Source of the DNA: Lysobacteraceae bacterium NML08-0793
GTDB taxonomy: Bacteria; Pseudomonadota; Gammaproteobacteria; Xanthomonadales; Xanthomonadaceae
Assembly (NCBI GenBank): GCA_002798275.1
Contig: NWQR01000001.1
Location: forward strand, 620,001-684,000
Length of the DNA stretch: 64,000 bases
Direction: 5' to 3'
How positions within the stretch are numbered: position 1 is the first letter of the stretch; the number at the start of each line of letters is the position of its first letter. The position numbers and the translations under genes were made by a program. Below are positions 30,514 to 41,037 of this stretch, one piece after another. The notes below the pieces were generated by a model, which ran no database searches, had not been told where the DNA came from, and saw only the letters and a program-made list of their open reading frames with translations.

Positions 30514-31332
30514 ATGAACTTCATCCATCGTCTGCGGGCGCGCTGGCAGGCCGCCAACTCTCTGCTGTGTGTGGGGCTTGACCCCGATCCGGCACGGTTC
30601 CCCGAGCACTATGCCAATGATGAGGATGCGCTGTTTGCGTTCTGCCGCGATATCGTCGATGCCACGGCGGAATACGCCTGCGCGTTCAAGCCGCAAATCG
30701 CCTATTTTGCCGCGCACAATGGCGGTGAATCGGCCTTGCAGCGGCTGATTGCTCATATCAATGCAGTGCATCCGAACATCCCGGTGGTGCTGGACAGCAA
30801 GCGCGGTGATATTGGCAGCACAGCCGCGCAGTATGCGGTGGAAGCTTTCGACCGTTTTGGTGCCGATGCGGTTACGCTGAATCCGTACATGGGGCAGGAT
30901 TCTGCCGCGCCGTTTTTGGCACGCACCGACAAAGGCGCGGTGTTTCTGTGCCATACCTCCAACCCCGGCGCGCGGGATTTTCAGGAACTGCTGGTCGATG
31001 GCGTGCCGCTGTATCAGCATGTGGCGCGCAGCATCGCAGAAAAATGGAATGACCACGGCAATTGCGCACTGGTGGTCGGTGCTACCTACCCGGAGGAACT
31101 GAAACAAATCCGTGCGATTGTCGGCGATGCGATGCCGCTTTTGATTCCCGGTGTCGGCGCACAAGGCGGCGATGTGGTTGCGGTGGTGAAAAACGGCGCA
31201 AGCGGTGATGGCACCGGGCTGATGATCAATTCATCGCGGGGTATTTTGTATGCCTCGATGGATAGCGATTTCCGTGAGGCTGCGGCGCATGCCGCACGCC
31301 GTCTGCGCGATGAAATCAATCAACATCGCTGA
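30514..31332 (+). CDS. pyrF: PyrF, orotidine 5'-phosphate decarboxylase (type 2 family)
   Basis: This enzyme performs the last step of UMP synthesis. The 272-aa protein is the longer type-2 form rather than the roughly 230-aa enterobacterial one. It has the catalytic [12 protein letters not shown] (D, K and D of the D-K-x-x-D set) near residues 90-100, V-G-L-D-P-D-P near the start, and P-G-V-G-A-Q-G-G-D near the phosphate site. ATG 30514 is chosen because AGGAG lies six bases upstream. It is apparently a single-gene unit. Confidence 0.94.
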   Translation: MNFIHRLRARWQAANSLLCVGLDPDPARFPEHYANDEDALFAFCRDIVDATAEYACAFKPQIAYFAAHNGGESALQRLIAHINAVHPNIPVVLDSKRGDIGSTAAQYAVEAFDRFGADAVTLNPYMGQDSAAPFLARTDKGAVFLCHTSNPGARDFQELLVDGVPLYQHVARSIAEKWNDHGNCALVVGATYPEELKQIRAIVGDAMPLLIPGVGAQGGDVVAVVKNGASGDGTGLMINSSRGILYASMDSDFREAAAHAARRLRDEINQHR

Positions 31333-31369
31333 CCCGCCGCACTTTTCCTGCTCCTGATACACCAATCCC

Positions 31370-31705
31370 ATGGAAATGGAACAAAAACACGCCAGCCTTG
31401 GCATTGCTTCTTTCGTTATCAGCATCCTGTGTGGCATCTCGATGTTTGCGCTGTTCGGCATAGCCGGCATCATGGAGGCCACAAGCCCTGGCGGCATTGA
31501 TGAAGAATCCATCGAGGCCAGCCTGCTTGGCCTCCTGCTGATGGCTTTGCTGTTCTTCCATCTGCTGAGCATTGCCTTGGGCGTTGCCGCGATGTTCCAG
31601 AAGCAGAAGAAAAAGCTCCTCGCCATTCTCGGCGTGTCTTTCTCCACCTTGGTCATTCTCATCACCCTATTTCTGATGGGGCTTGGGCTACTGATGGACA
31701 GCTAA
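31370..31705 (+). CDS. Small membrane protein, DUF4190-like
   Basis: The protein (111 aa) contains three hydrophobic helices (about 10-32, 50-75, 84-108) separated by an acidic loop and a K-Q-K-K-K-K positive loop. This resembles short DUF4190-type membrane proteins. It has no catalytic motif. ATG 31376 is an alternative start. It follows pyrF by 37 bases and ends at a strong hairpin terminator. Confidence 0.65.
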   Translation: MEMEQKHASLGIASFVISILCGISMFALFGIAGIMEATSPGGIDEESIEASLLGLLLMALLFFHLLSIALGVAAMFQKQKKKLLAILGVSFSTLVILITLFLMGLGLLMDS

Positions 31706-31726
31706 GCGGCGTGCCGCAGGCTCAAT

Positions 31727-31762
31727 CATCAAAACGGGCAGCCAAGACTGCCCGTTTTGATG
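31727..31762. terminator. Bidirectional intrinsic terminator
   Basis: A perfect 15-bp stem (catcaaaacgggcag, loop ccaaga) lies between two convergent genes. The stem carries an A/T-rich base on both sides (gttttgatg to the right), so it can end the small membrane gene on + and fghA on -. Confidence 0.85.
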
Positions 31763-31770
31763 CGGCAAAC

Positions 31771-32610
31771 TCAACACGCCCCAAGCGCCCTGGCATGGTG
31801 GGCAATATGCTCGCCGATGAAGCTGGCAATGAAGTAATAGCTGTGATCGTAGCCCGGCTGCATGCGCAGGGTCAGCGGGTGGCCGGTTTTTTCGCAGGCG
31901 GCCTTGAGCAGCTCCGGTCGCAATTGCCCAGCCAAAAACTCGTCGGCATCGCCCTGATCCACCAGCAACGGCAGACGCTCGGAGAGGTTGCTGGCGACCA
32001 GTTCGGTCGTGTCGTACTGCTTCCAGGCTTCGCGGTCATCGCCAAGATAGGCGGCAAACGCCTTTTCACCCCAAGGCACCTGGCTTGGGGCGACGATCGG
32101 TGAAAACGCCGACACGCTGCGATAACGACCAGGATTTTTCAGCGCGATGGAGAGTGCACCATGGCCGCCCATCGAATGCCCGCTGATGGCACGCGCGGTA
32201 TTTACCGGAAAGTTCGCCTCGATCAATTCGGGCAGTTCTTCCACGATGTAGTCATACATGCGAAAGTGCTTGTCCCAAGGCGCTTGGGTGGCATTGAGAT
32301 AAAAGCCCGCGCCCTGCCCCAGGTCATAGCCCTCGTCATTGGGTACCTCTTCGCCGCGCGGGCTGGTGTCGGGGGCGACGATGATGATGCCGTGTTCGGC
32401 AGCATGGGCTTGCGCCCCGGCCTTGGTGATGAAGTTCTGCTCGGTGCAGGTCAAGCCCGAGAGCCAATACAGCACCGGGCACTTTTCCCCTGCCAGCGCC
32501 TTGGGCGGCAGATAGATACCGAAGGTCATCGGCGTGCCGGTCGTCCGAGAATCATGTCGCCAAACTTCCTGACGGCCAGCAAAGCTGGCATGAGATTCGA
32601 TTTTTTCCAT
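31771..32610 (-). CDS. fghA: FghA (FrmB), S-formylglutathione hydrolase
   Basis: The enzyme hydrolyses S-formylglutathione to formate and glutathione, the second step of glutathione-dependent formaldehyde oxidation. The 279-aa alpha/beta hydrolase has the nucleophile elbow G-H-S-M-G-G, the catalytic Asp in Q-G-D-A-D-E-F and His in Y-D-H-S-Y-Y-F, plus the family [11 protein letters not shown] 32610 is preceded by GGAGA six bases upstream. It belongs with adhC and frmR but is separated from them by two other genes. Confidence 0.95.
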   Translation of the reverse strand: MEKIESHASFAGRQEVWRHDSRTTGTPMTFGIYLPPKALAGEKCPVLYWLSGLTCTEQNFITKAGAQAHAAEHGIIIVAPDTSPRGEEVPNDEGYDLGQGAGFYLNATQAPWDKHFRMYDYIVEELPELIEANFPVNTARAISGHSMGGHGALSIALKNPGRYRSVSAFSPIVAPSQVPWGEKAFAAYLGDDREAWKQYDTTELVASNLSERLPLLVDQGDADEFLAGQLRPELLKAACEKTGHPLTLRMQPGYDHSYYFIASFIGEHIAHHARALGAC

Positions 32611-32633
32611 GGAATATCTCCAAGCCATTGATA

Positions 32634-33353
32634 TTAATCAACCACCATATCCTCAGGCCATAAAAAGTAACCACCAAACTTTTTACTAAGCCGAAATTCA
32701 CCACCAGCCTCTTTGCCTTTGCCCGTGAGATAAGGCTTGCCATCGCGGTCTTCCAACAAACCTGCTGCCATCAACTTTTCAAGTAACTGGGCTGTTTTCA
32801 TGCCGTGTTTACCTGCCAGCTTCGATGAGGTCAATTTGCTACCTGCCATGGAATCATCTTCATCGCCATTATCTGTATCGGCACTGACATCACTATTAGC
32901 TGCCGGGACGCGCTCCATCGAAATCCGCACCTCCTCGCTAATTCGAATGATACGCTGCGCTTCTTCATAGGCATCCCTGTAAAGCTCATGATCCTCTGAC
33001 TTACGAAACAAAATGCCCATTTCATTATTGTTGACCTGACTAAACTCATACAGGTTTAGGCTGGTCACAATGCAATTTTCTTCATTGAGATAGCACTTGG
33101 CATGCAGGTTCTTGCAGAAGCTGGTGCGCACATAAGTCAGCGCATTTAGCCAGGCAATTTCCTCCGGCTGCAACTCGCTCTTTCCATACACAATCCGCAC
33201 GTCAATCTTGAGCCGATTCTTATCGGCCAACAGCTCTTTGATACGGTCGTTGAGCTTTAAAAATGGGCTGATCAGAATCACCCTCTCCCGGGCATCCTTG
33301 ATAAGCTCCTCAAGAAAGTAGTTGGTTGCGCTGGTATTGAGAAATTTGGCCAT
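32634..33353 (-). CDS. Phospholipase-D-like domain protein
   Basis: Residues 8-140 resemble a PLD-fold nuclease or phosphodiesterase domain. There is one HxK motif, H84-A-K86, followed by E at the usual Asp position and T-S-L-N in place of G-S-x-N. Such single-motif proteins act as dimers. A Ser/Asp-rich linker (about 150-170) leads to a winged-helix-like tail with [10 protein letters not shown] and [11 protein letters not shown]. The base composition is visibly less GC-rich than in the neighbouring adhC and fghA genes. It separates two genes that normally belong together, so it looks acquired. A DNA-repair or defence role is possible but unproved. Confidence 0.65.
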   Translation of the reverse strand: MAKFLNTSATNYFLEELIKDARERVILISPFLKLNDRIKELLADKNRLKIDVRIVYGKSELQPEEIAWLNALTYVRTSFCKNLHAKCYLNEENCIVTSLNLYEFSQVNNNEMGILFRKSEDHELYRDAYEEAQRIIRISEEVRISMERVPAANSDVSADTDNGDEDDSMAGSKLTSSKLAGKHGMKTAQLLEKLMAAGLLEDRDGKPYLTGKGKEAGGEFRLSKKFGGYFLWPEDMVVD

Positions 33354-33460
33354 AACAATGCCCCAAGGTGAAGAAGCAAGAATCCTAACTCACAATCCCT
33401 CTAACACAGATGAGTAAATTCAATGTCAGGAGACCGCGGCAGCACAATGCCCAATAGCCA

Positions 33461-33928
33461 TCAACACCATCGCCGCACCCGGCGCAGGTACTCGGCATAA
33501 GGCTCGCCAAACTTTTGCAGCAGGATGCGTTCTTCTGGTTTTATCTGGAAAAAATGCAGCCAAATGACAGCCAGCGGCACGCCCGGCAGCGCCAGTGGAT
33601 GCGCCAGCCATAGCCCCCAGCCCATCAGGCAGCACACCATGCCCAGATACATCGGGTTGCGGCTATGGGCAAAGATGCCGGTACTGACGATTTGGCTGGC
33701 CGTATCCGGCTGCACCGGGTTGACGCTGGTGCGATGACGGCGAAAAGCCCGCACGCCCAGCATGGCGATGACCACGCCAGTTGCAACCCAAACCGCAGCC
33801 AGTGAGGCTTTCATCGGCAACGACAATGGCAGTACCCACTGCGGCGTGAGGCGCGTAATGGCATACATCGCTGCGGCCAGTATCGCCACCAGCAGCAGTG
33901 GCGGTATTTTCAGTTCCAACGCGCGCAT
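33461..33928 (-). CDS. Isoprenylcysteine carboxyl methyltransferase-family membrane protein
   Basis: The protein (155 aa) has about four membrane helices and the family pattern near the end: S-R-N-P-M-Y-L-G-M, then E-E-R-I-L-L-Q-K-F-G-E-P-Y-A-E-Y. This motif is shared by ICMT, PEMT and NnrU relatives, which methylate small or lipid-anchored substrates with SAM. Bacterial members mostly have unknown substrates. It begins five bases after adhC and is probably co-transcribed. A 107-base gap to the upstream end of the PLD-like gene holds no feature that I can see. Confidence 0.8.
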   Translation of the reverse strand: MRALELKIPPLLLVAILAAAMYAITRLTPQWVLPLSLPMKASLAAVWVATGVVIAMLGVRAFRRHRTSVNPVQPDTASQIVSTGIFAHSRNPMYLGMVCCLMGWGLWLAHPLALPGVPLAVIWLHFFQIKPEERILLQKFGEPYAEYLRRVRRWC

Positions 33929-33933
33929 GAGTT

Positions 33934-35085
<1,152 letters not shown>

Positions 35086-35379
35086 TTATTTCAGATAGGA
35101 ACGCACCAAAGCAACCACTTCACTGATGGCCTGGTGCATGTGCAAATGTTCGGGGTCGGTGCTGTCCTCGCAGCCGACATGACCGAAGGTTTCGTGCAGA
35201 TGGCCTTGCAGAACTTCCGCCATCAGGCCGTTGATGCCGCCACGCATCGCGGCAAGCTGTTGCAGTACATCGCTGCAACTGCTGCCCTCCTCAATGGCGC
35301 GCTCCAAGCTCTCTGCCTGTCCGCGAATCCGGCGCAGGCGGGTGATGGCTTTTTTCTTTTCAGCAGGGCTGTGTGGCAT
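35086..35379 (-). CDS. frmR: FrmR, formaldehyde-responsive repressor (CsoR/RcnR fold)
   Basis: The product (97 aa) is an all-helical DUF156 repressor. Pro2 (after Met removal) and Cys35 are both present; in E. coli FrmR these two residues are cross-linked by formaldehyde, which releases DNA. His60 and the R-L-R-R-I-R-G-Q DNA-binding helix are also present. ATG 35379 has GGAGGGG just upstream; a much longer in-frame reading is rejected. It represses itself and adhC through the operator that lies just before it. Confidence 0.93.
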   Translation of the reverse strand: MPHSPAEKKKAITRLRRIRGQAESLERAIEEGSSCSDVLQQLAAMRGGINGLMAEVLQGHLHETFGHVGCEDSTDPEHLHMHQAISEVVALVRSYLK

Positions 35380-35389
35380 GACCCCTCCA

Positions 35390-35406
35390 ATACTGGGGGG
35401 GAGTAT
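35390..35406. promoter_or_regulatory. FrmR/RcnR-type operator
   Basis: On the + strand the sequence reads aTACT-GGGGGGG-AGTAt: two inverted half sites around a G-tract, exactly the TACT-G6-N-AGTA type bound by RcnR/FrmR repressors. It lies 11 bases before the frmR start and overlaps the leader, well placed for autorepression. Confidence 0.85.
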
Positions 35407-35431
35407 ATGACAAGCCCGAATCAGTGCCAAC

Positions 35432-35456
35432 AAAAAGCGGGCACATGGCCCGCTTT
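35432..35456 (-). terminator. Intrinsic terminator of the pit gene
   Basis: On the minus strand a 9-bp stem (aaagcgggc / gcccgcttt, loop of five) is followed by a T-run. It lies 22 bases past the Pit stop and separates it from the frmR operator. Confidence 0.8.
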
Positions 35457-35477
35457 GCAAGACGCCTCGCGCAAGCA

Positions 35478-36968
35478 TCAGCGCATGGTATGGGTCAGCA
35501 CCCAGAACAGCAGCGCCGAAAGCACTGCGGAAATCGGTACCGTTACCACCCAGGCCGCAGCCACGGTGACAAAATGCGAACGGCGCACCAACTTGCGGCG
35601 GGCACGTTCTTCCGGTGCCAGCGGCTTGCCCTTGCGGATGCCAAGCTGGCGCGCACGGCGCTCGGAATGCCATTCACGGAAGAAGCCCACGCCAAAAATT
35701 GCCCCCACGGCGATATGGGTGGAGCTGACCGGCAGCCCCAGCCAAGAGGCCACGATGACCGTAACAGCCGCAGAAAGCGCCACGCAGTAGGCGCGCATCG
35801 GGTTGAGCTTGGTGATTTGACTGCCCACCAGACGAATCAGCCGCGGCCCGAACAGCAGCAGACCAAAACTGATGCCCAGCGCGCCGATGGCCATCACCCA
35901 CAGCGGGATACCCACCTGGCCTTGCACATTGCCGGCCTGGACGGCGTGCACAATCGCTGCCAAGGGGCCGACCGCATTGGCCACATCATTGGCGCCATGC
36001 GCAAAGGAGAGCAATGCCGCCGAGCACACCAGCGGGATACCGAACAGTTTGCGGATGGATTTTTTGCGGTTTTCCAATCCCTGCGACTGGCGCTTGACCA
36101 TCGGCACTGACACCAGCCAGACCAGCACGCCCAGTACCAAGCCAATCAGTAGCGCGGATTCCAAGCCAATCTTGACCACCTTGGACAAGCCCTTCAGTGC
36201 CAGATAGGCTCCGAACGCCCCCGCCATGAAACCAATCAGCACCGGCACCCAGCGTCTGGCCGCCGCAATTTTGTCCTGCTGATAGAGAATCTGTGCCTTG
36301 ATGAAGGCCAAAAATGCTGCTGCGATAATCCCGCCCAGAACTGGCGAAATCACCCAGCTGGCGGCAATCCTGACCAGCCCCGGCCAGTTCACCGAAGCCA
36401 TACCGGCGGCAACCACCCCGGCGCCAACCACGCCACCGACAATCGAATGCGTGGTCGATACCGGCGCCCCAATCACGGTGGCTAGGTTCAGCCACAACGC
36501 GGCGGCCAGCAAGGCGGCCAGCATCGCCAGCACGAAGGTTCGGCTGTTACTGACGGCTTCGGGCGCAATAATCCCCGAGGCGACGGTATTGACCACATCG
36601 CCACCGGCAATCAGTGCGCCAGCCGTTTCAAAAATCGCGGCAATAATCAGTGCGCTGCCCAAGGTGAGGGCATTGGCGCCCACCGCCGGCCCCATATTAT
36701 TGGCAACGTCATTGGCGCCGATATTGAGCGCCATATAGGCACCGATCACGGTGGCCGCCACCACCACGAAGGTGCCGGGCTGCACGCCGATGAATGCCAG
36801 CGACGCGGCCGCCACCAACACCACGAAAGCGATAGCGATGCCCGGTGCAATCAGCGGTCTGGCAACAAAAGTGGTGGCACGCTCAAGCAGGCCGATGCGG
36901 CTCAAGTCCTTGTCGAGCGTTTTCCAGCGGGCGGGCGGGCGGGCATTGGGATCGTTGGGCGATGACAT
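35478..36968 (-). CDS. pit: Pit-family low-affinity inorganic phosphate transporter
   Basis: This 496-aa inner-membrane symporter takes up metal-phosphate with protons. It has about ten hydrophobic helices. The two inverted PHO4 repeats are each marked by G-A-N-D-V-A-N (N-M-G-P-A-V-G-A in the first and A-V-G-P-L-A-A in the second). A basic loop (about 285-310, K-R-Q-S-Q-G-L-E-N-R-K-K) separates the halves. No phoU-like gene is adjacent. The neighbouring Nudix gene is on the same strand upstream. Confidence 0.92.
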   Translation of the reverse strand: MSSPNDPNARPPARWKTLDKDLSRIGLLERATTFVARPLIAPGIAIAFVVLVAAASLAFIGVQPGTFVVVAATVIGAYMALNIGANDVANNMGPAVGANALTLGSALIIAAIFETAGALIAGGDVVNTVASGIIAPEAVSNSRTFVLAMLAALLAAALWLNLATVIGAPVSTTHSIVGGVVGAGVVAAGMASVNWPGLVRIAASWVISPVLGGIIAAAFLAFIKAQILYQQDKIAAARRWVPVLIGFMAGAFGAYLALKGLSKVVKIGLESALLIGLVLGVLVWLVSVPMVKRQSQGLENRKKSIRKLFGIPLVCSAALLSFAHGANDVANAVGPLAAIVHAVQAGNVQGQVGIPLWVMAIGALGISFGLLLFGPRLIRLVGSQITKLNPMRAYCVALSAAVTVIVASWLGLPVSSTHIAVGAIFGVGFFREWHSERRARQLGIRKGKPLAPEERARRKLVRRSHFVTVAAAWVVTVPISAVLSALLFWVLTHTMR

Positions 36969-37027
36969 AAGCCAATTTTGTCATTACTTCAGCAGTTCGC
37001 GCTTGATTTTCCGCAAGCACAACCGGA

Positions 37028-37483
37028 TTAGTGTGCAGGTTTATCCAAGCTGCGTAGGATCGCGGCCAGTTCCGGCTCTTCGACCTCGGCAGCGGCTTCG
37101 GCAAGCGGCCACCAACGCCGTTCGCGGATACTGGCTTCTGGATAACCGTCGGCCAGCTCCACGTCTTCCATCATGAACACCACCACTTCGACCGGCTGGG
37201 TGAAGTCCTCGACCAACACGCTGGCATAGTGATAGCGCCCCAGCGGTTCGGCGCGCACCCGGCCACGGGCACCGGCTTCTTCCCAGGCTTCCTGCTGGGC
37301 AGAGCCGGGCAAATCGCTGCCGGCCATTGGCCAGCCCTTGGGCAAAATCCAGCGCCCTTGGCGCTTGCTGGTAATCAGCAGCACCTCGCGGCGCCCTTCG
37401 CAAACACGCAGGCACAGTGCGGCCACTTGCAGGCGTTCTGGCCGTACCCCCAGCAAATCAAGCAACAGGCGTCTAAATCCCAT
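37028..37483 (-). CDS. Nudix hydrolase (DIPP-like)
   Basis: The product (151 aa) has a Nudix box around residues 50-75: G-W-P-M-A-G-S-D ending E-A-W-E-E-A-G-A. The strict REUxEExGU core is altered, with Gln for the Arg of R-E. The K-G-W-P-M and G-R-W-I-L-P-K-G segments resemble diadenosine/diphosphoinositol polyphosphate hydrolases, which cleave signalling nucleotides or polyphosphates. It lies between ftsZ and the Pit gene, the place where lpxC is found after ftsZ in many gammaproteobacteria. Confidence 0.82.
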   Translation of the reverse strand: MGFRRLLLDLLGVRPERLQVAALCLRVCEGRREVLLITSKRQGRWILPKGWPMAGSDLPGSAQQEAWEEAGARGRVRAEPLGRYHYASVLVEDFTQPVEVVVFMMEDVELADGYPEASIRERRWWPLAEAAAEVEEPELAAILRSLDKPAH

Positions 37484-37554
37484 GTCCGTGATCCTTGTTC
37501 ATGCGCCCATTTTGCGCCCGTACACCGCAAGATGCACGGGCGCAGAGAGCCTCA

Positions 37555-38817
37555 TCAATCGGCTTGACGACGCAGGAAGGCCGGGATGTCGAGATAATCG
37601 GCACCGCCGAAGTCCGCCGCCTTGGGCGCAGCTTCCGCTGCCGGGCTGCTGCCCTGTGCAGCACCACGACGCAGCCCGGAAGCCAGACCCTGTGCCGGGT
37701 TGAAGCCGGCGGTCGGCACATCGTCAATCGGCAGCCCGGTGGTGCCATCGCGCTTAACCACGCCCACATCCGGCACGATTTCCATTTGCGGCTTGGCACG
37801 GCGCACCGGCTCGAAACTGCCGCCGAAATCATTGCGCACCGGCGCGCGCTGGACACTGCGGTTGAGGCCGGTTGCCACCACCGTAACCTTGATTTCGTCC
37901 TGCATGTCCGGCTCGATTGAAGTACCGATGATGACCGTGGCATCTTCGGCCGCGAACTCGTGCACCACCCGACCAATTTCCTCGAACTCGGCCATGGTGA
38001 TGTCCGCGCCGGAGGTGATGTTGACCAGAATGCCATTGGCGCCATGCAGATTGATGTCGTCAAGCAACGGGTTCTGCACGGCCGCCTCGGCAGCCGCCTG
38101 GGCGCGGTCATCGCCACGGGCAATGCCGGTGCCCATCATCGCCAGCCCCATTTCGTTCATCACCGTCTTGACGTCGGCAAAGTCCACGTTGATAAGACCC
38201 GGACGCACAATCAAATCGGCAATGCCCTGCACTGCGCCATGCAGCACATTGTTGGCTTCGCGGAAGGCCTGCGCCATGGTGGCATTGCGTCCCAAGACGG
38301 TCAGCAGCTTTTCGTTCGGGATGGTGATCAGCGAATCCACATGCTGAGCCAGTTCTTCGATGCCCTTCATCGCCACCTGCATGCGGCGCTTGCCTTCAAA
38401 CGGGAACGGCTTGGTTACCACCGCCACGGTTAGGATGCCCATTTCCTTGGCGAGCTGCGCCACCACCGGCGCAGCACCGGTGCCGGTGCCGCCCCCCATG
38501 CCGGCGGTGATGAACACCATATCCGCGCCTTGCAGGGCATCCATGATGCGCTCGCGGTCTTCCAGCGCGGCCTGGCGGCCGACTTCCGGGTTGGCACCGG
38601 CGCCAAGCCCCTTGGTGACATTGCTGCCCAGTTGCAGCTGCAATTTGGTTCCGCTGCCACTGATGGCCTGTGCGTCGGTATTGGCGGTAATCAGTTCAAC
38701 CCCCTGCAACTGACTTGCCACCATGTGCGCCACGGCGTTGCCGCCGCCGCCGCCCACGCCGACCACCTTGATGACTGCATTGGGCGCCATCTTTTCCATC
38801 AATTCAAAACTTGCCAT
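37555..38817 (-). CDS. ftsZ: FtsZ, tubulin-like cell division GTPase
   Basis: FtsZ polymerises into the Z ring. The 420-aa protein has the N-terminal [11 protein letters not shown], the tubulin signature GGGTGTG, T7-loop N-V-D-F-A-D-V, a variable Ala-rich linker (about 315-405) and the C-terminal peptide D-I-P-A-F-L-R-R that binds FtsA/ZipA. ATG 38817 ([12 protein letters not shown]) fits other FtsZ starts and has GAGAGGA upstream. The frame stays open for 53 more codons to ATG 38976, where AGGAGGT, a perfect ribosome site, occurs; an extended form is possible. It is the last gene of the dcw cluster. Confidence 0.97.
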   Translation of the reverse strand: MASFELMEKMAPNAVIKVVGVGGGGGNAVAHMVASQLQGVELITANTDAQAISGSGTKLQLQLGSNVTKGLGAGANPEVGRQAALEDRERIMDALQGADMVFITAGMGGGTGTGAAPVVAQLAKEMGILTVAVVTKPFPFEGKRRMQVAMKGIEELAQHVDSLITIPNEKLLTVLGRNATMAQAFREANNVLHGAVQGIADLIVRPGLINVDFADVKTVMNEMGLAMMGTGIARGDDRAQAAAEAAVQNPLLDDINLHGANGILVNITSGADITMAEFEEIGRVVHEFAAEDATVIIGTSIEPDMQDEIKVTVVATGLNRSVQRAPVRNDFGGSFEPVRRAKPQMEIVPDVGVVKRDGTTGLPIDDVPTAGFNPAQGLASGLRRGAAQGSSPAAEAAPKAADFGGADYLDIPAFLRRQAD

Positions 38818-39028
38818 ACCGTTAGTCCTCTCTGTTTGTGCGTTGTTTTCTGTTTTGCCGGGCGCTGGAACTTCTTGTTGAGTCGTTTCCATCTGTCCGG
38901 CAGGCGTTGCTGCTTTCATGATTTGTGCCACCAGTTCACGGGACTTTTCAGCCACCGATACCACTCTCACCACCATCCACCTCCTCTTTGCTTGCCTCCT
39001 GCATCACTCACCGCAACGTGCCAGCCCA

Positions 39029-40267
39029 TCAAAACTGGCCGTTGTACCAATCTTTCAATTTCTTGATGAAGCCAAAACTGCGACCTGCCGGCAGCAGGCT
39101 GCGGGTCCGTGGCGCATCCATTCGGCTGCCCATCAGCAGCAGCCCGACGCCCGTGGCATGCACCGGGTTGCCGACCACTTCGGCAAGACCGGCCACATGC
39201 TGCGGGATGCCGATACGCACCGGCATTTGCAACATTTCTTCGGCCAGCTCCACCACGCCTTCCATCTTCGCGCCGCCGCCGGTCAGCACCATGCCGGCGC
39301 GCACCAGTTCCTCGAACCCGGAACGACGCAGCTCGGCCTGCACCATCTCGAAAATCTCCTCGTAGCGCCCCTGTACGGCCTGCGCCAGCGCATGTCGCGG
39401 CAGTCGGCGTGGCGGACGATCGCCAACGCTCGGCACCTGGATGGATTCTTCGGCAGTCGCCATCTGCGCCAGCGCGCAGGCATAGCGCACCTTGATTTGC
39501 TCGGCCTCGGGCGTGGGCGTGCGCAGCATGTGGGCGATGTCATTGGTCACATGGTCGCCGGCAATCGGTAGCGATGCGGTATGCGCAATCGCGCCCTGCA
39601 CGAACACGGCGATATCGGTCGTGCCAGCACCGATATCCACCAGCACTACGCCCAGCTCGCGCTCATCATCGGTCAACACCGCCTCGCTCGATGCCAGCGC
39701 GGAAAGAATCAGGTCATCCACCGCCAGGCCGCAGCGCTGCACGCATTTGCTGATATTGGTCGCAGCCGATTGTGCGCAGGTCACCAGATGCGCATGCACT
39801 TCTAGACGGATGCCACTCATGCCGACCGGGTTTTTGATGCCCTCTTGCGAGCTATCCAGTACATATTCGCGGGCGATGGCATGCAGGATGCGCTGATCGG
39901 AAGGAATCGCCACCGCCTTGGCAGCTTCCAGTGCGCGCTCCATGTCGCTATGCGTCACTTCGCCATCGCGCAGCGGCTCCATTCCCTGCGAATTGCGGCA
40001 CTGCACATGATTGCCGCTGATCGAGGCATATACCGAGCGAATCTCGCAACCGGCCATCAGCTCGGCTTCTTCAATCGCGCGCTGAATCGACTGCACGGTG
40101 GAATCAATATCCACCACCACGCCGCGACGCAGGCCGCGCGATTCGTGGCTGCCCACGCCAATCACTTCAATCGGCAGGCCGGGGGTGTACTCGCCCACCA
40201 GCGCGGTCACCTTGGAGGTGCCGATATCCAGACCAACGATGAGGGTTTTATCGCCTTTGCGGTTCAT
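39029..40267 (-). CDS. ftsA: FtsA, actin-like membrane anchor of the Z ring
   Basis: The product (412 aa) has the actin-fold phosphate loop G-L-D-I-G-T-S-K-V-T near the start and D-I-G-A-G-T-T-D-I-A in the second half. It ends with an amphipathic helix (F-G-F-I-K-K-L-K-D-W) that tethers it to the inner membrane. It recruits FtsZ and later divisome proteins. The start overlaps the ftsQ stop by four bases. The 211-base gap before the short-form ftsZ start is mostly occupied by the possible FtsZ extension. Confidence 0.97.
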   Translation of the reverse strand: MNRKGDKTLIVGLDIGTSKVTALVGEYTPGLPIEVIGVGSHESRGLRRGVVVDIDSTVQSIQRAIEEAELMAGCEIRSVYASISGNHVQCRNSQGMEPLRDGEVTHSDMERALEAAKAVAIPSDQRILHAIAREYVLDSSQEGIKNPVGMSGIRLEVHAHLVTCAQSAATNISKCVQRCGLAVDDLILSALASSEAVLTDDERELGVVLVDIGAGTTDIAVFVQGAIAHTASLPIAGDHVTNDIAHMLRTPTPEAEQIKVRYACALAQMATAEESIQVPSVGDRPPRRLPRHALAQAVQGRYEEIFEMVQAELRRSGFEELVRAGMVLTGGGAKMEGVVELAEEMLQMPVRIGIPQHVAGLAEVVGNPVHATGVGLLLMGSRMDAPRTRSLLPAGRSFGFIKKLKDWYNGQF

Positions 40268-41037
40268 GCGACTGCCCCTTGGGGAAGATAAACAGGAATG
40301 GGGAGAGAAAAACGGTCAAGACTTGCGCTTTTCGGGCTGTCGCTCCAACGCAGCGCAAAGCCGTTGGCATAGCGCAGATCGGCGCGCTGCAAGGTTTTGC
40401 CAGGCGGCGCAATCAACTGCGGCAACAGCCGTGCAAAGCGGCGAATGCGCGGCTCGGCATCATGCCGACCGACAATCACTTCCAAGCCGTTGTCAAACTG
40501 AATCGACCAACTGCCACGCGCATCCAGACGCAGCCCGGTAACATCCAGCCCGGTCGGGGCAAACCATTCGCGCGACTGGTTATACAGCGCGACGACTTCT
40601 TCCGTCCGGCGCGGGTCGCCGCCCAGTTGCGGCAAGCCCTCGGGCAAGGCATCGCCCATCACCGCGCGCGGATACAGGCTGCCGCGCTCGGAAAGCAGCA
40701 AATCCTCATCCCATAGGGCAAACGGGCGATGCTCAAGAATCTTCACTTGCAGCACATCCGGCCATTTCTTGCTGATTTGGGCTTCTTCCACCCAAGGCAG
40801 GCGCTCCACCGCCTGCTGCACCTCTTGCAGACGAATGGCGAAAAAACCCTGCGCCGCATAGGGCTTGAGCACTTGCTGCAACTGCGCCGCATCGACATGG
40901 CGAAACTCGCTGGTAACTTGCAGCTTCGACAGCGGAAAGCGCTCGGCACCCATCCAGCCGTTCATCACCGCCACTACCGGCAGGGCAATCACCGCGGTAG
41001 CCAGCACGATGCCAAGGATGCGGGTCAACACCTTCAT
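40264..41037 (-). CDS. ftsQ: FtsQ, divisome assembly protein
   Basis: This bitopic protein links the early divisome to FtsB/FtsL. The 257-aa sequence has a membrane helix at about 7-27, a POTRA domain (F-P-L-S-K-L-Q-V-T-S-E-F around 40-105) and the FtsQ beta domain with W-V-E-E-A-Q-I-S-K-K-W-P. ATG 41037 is chosen because GGAG lies eight bases upstream and it overlaps the ddlB stop as ATGA. An in-frame start at 41064 lies inside ddlB. Confidence 0.94.
   Translation of the reverse strand: MKVLTRILGIVLATAVIALPVVAVMNGWMGAERFPLSKLQVTSEFRHVDAAQLQQVLKPYAAQGFFAIRLQEVQQAVERLPWVEEAQISKKWPDVLQVKILEHRPFALWDEDLLLSERGSLYPRAVMGDALPEGLPQLGGDPRRTEEVVALYNQSREWFAPTGLDVTGLRLDARGSWSIQFDNGLEVIVGRHDAEPRIRRFARLLPQLIAPPGKTLQRADLRYANGFALRWSDSPKSASLDRFSLPIPVYLPQGAVA

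Noticed and set aside
35380-35673. A 195-codon version of the frmR gene
   Set aside because: It would run through the operator, the pit terminator and the end of the pit gene. The 97-aa form has the correct length, ribosome site and Pro2.
37495-37560. A 9-bp stem after ftsZ as a terminator
   Set aside because: On the ftsZ strand the stem is followed by A-rich, not T-rich, sequence. It does not look like an intrinsic terminator.
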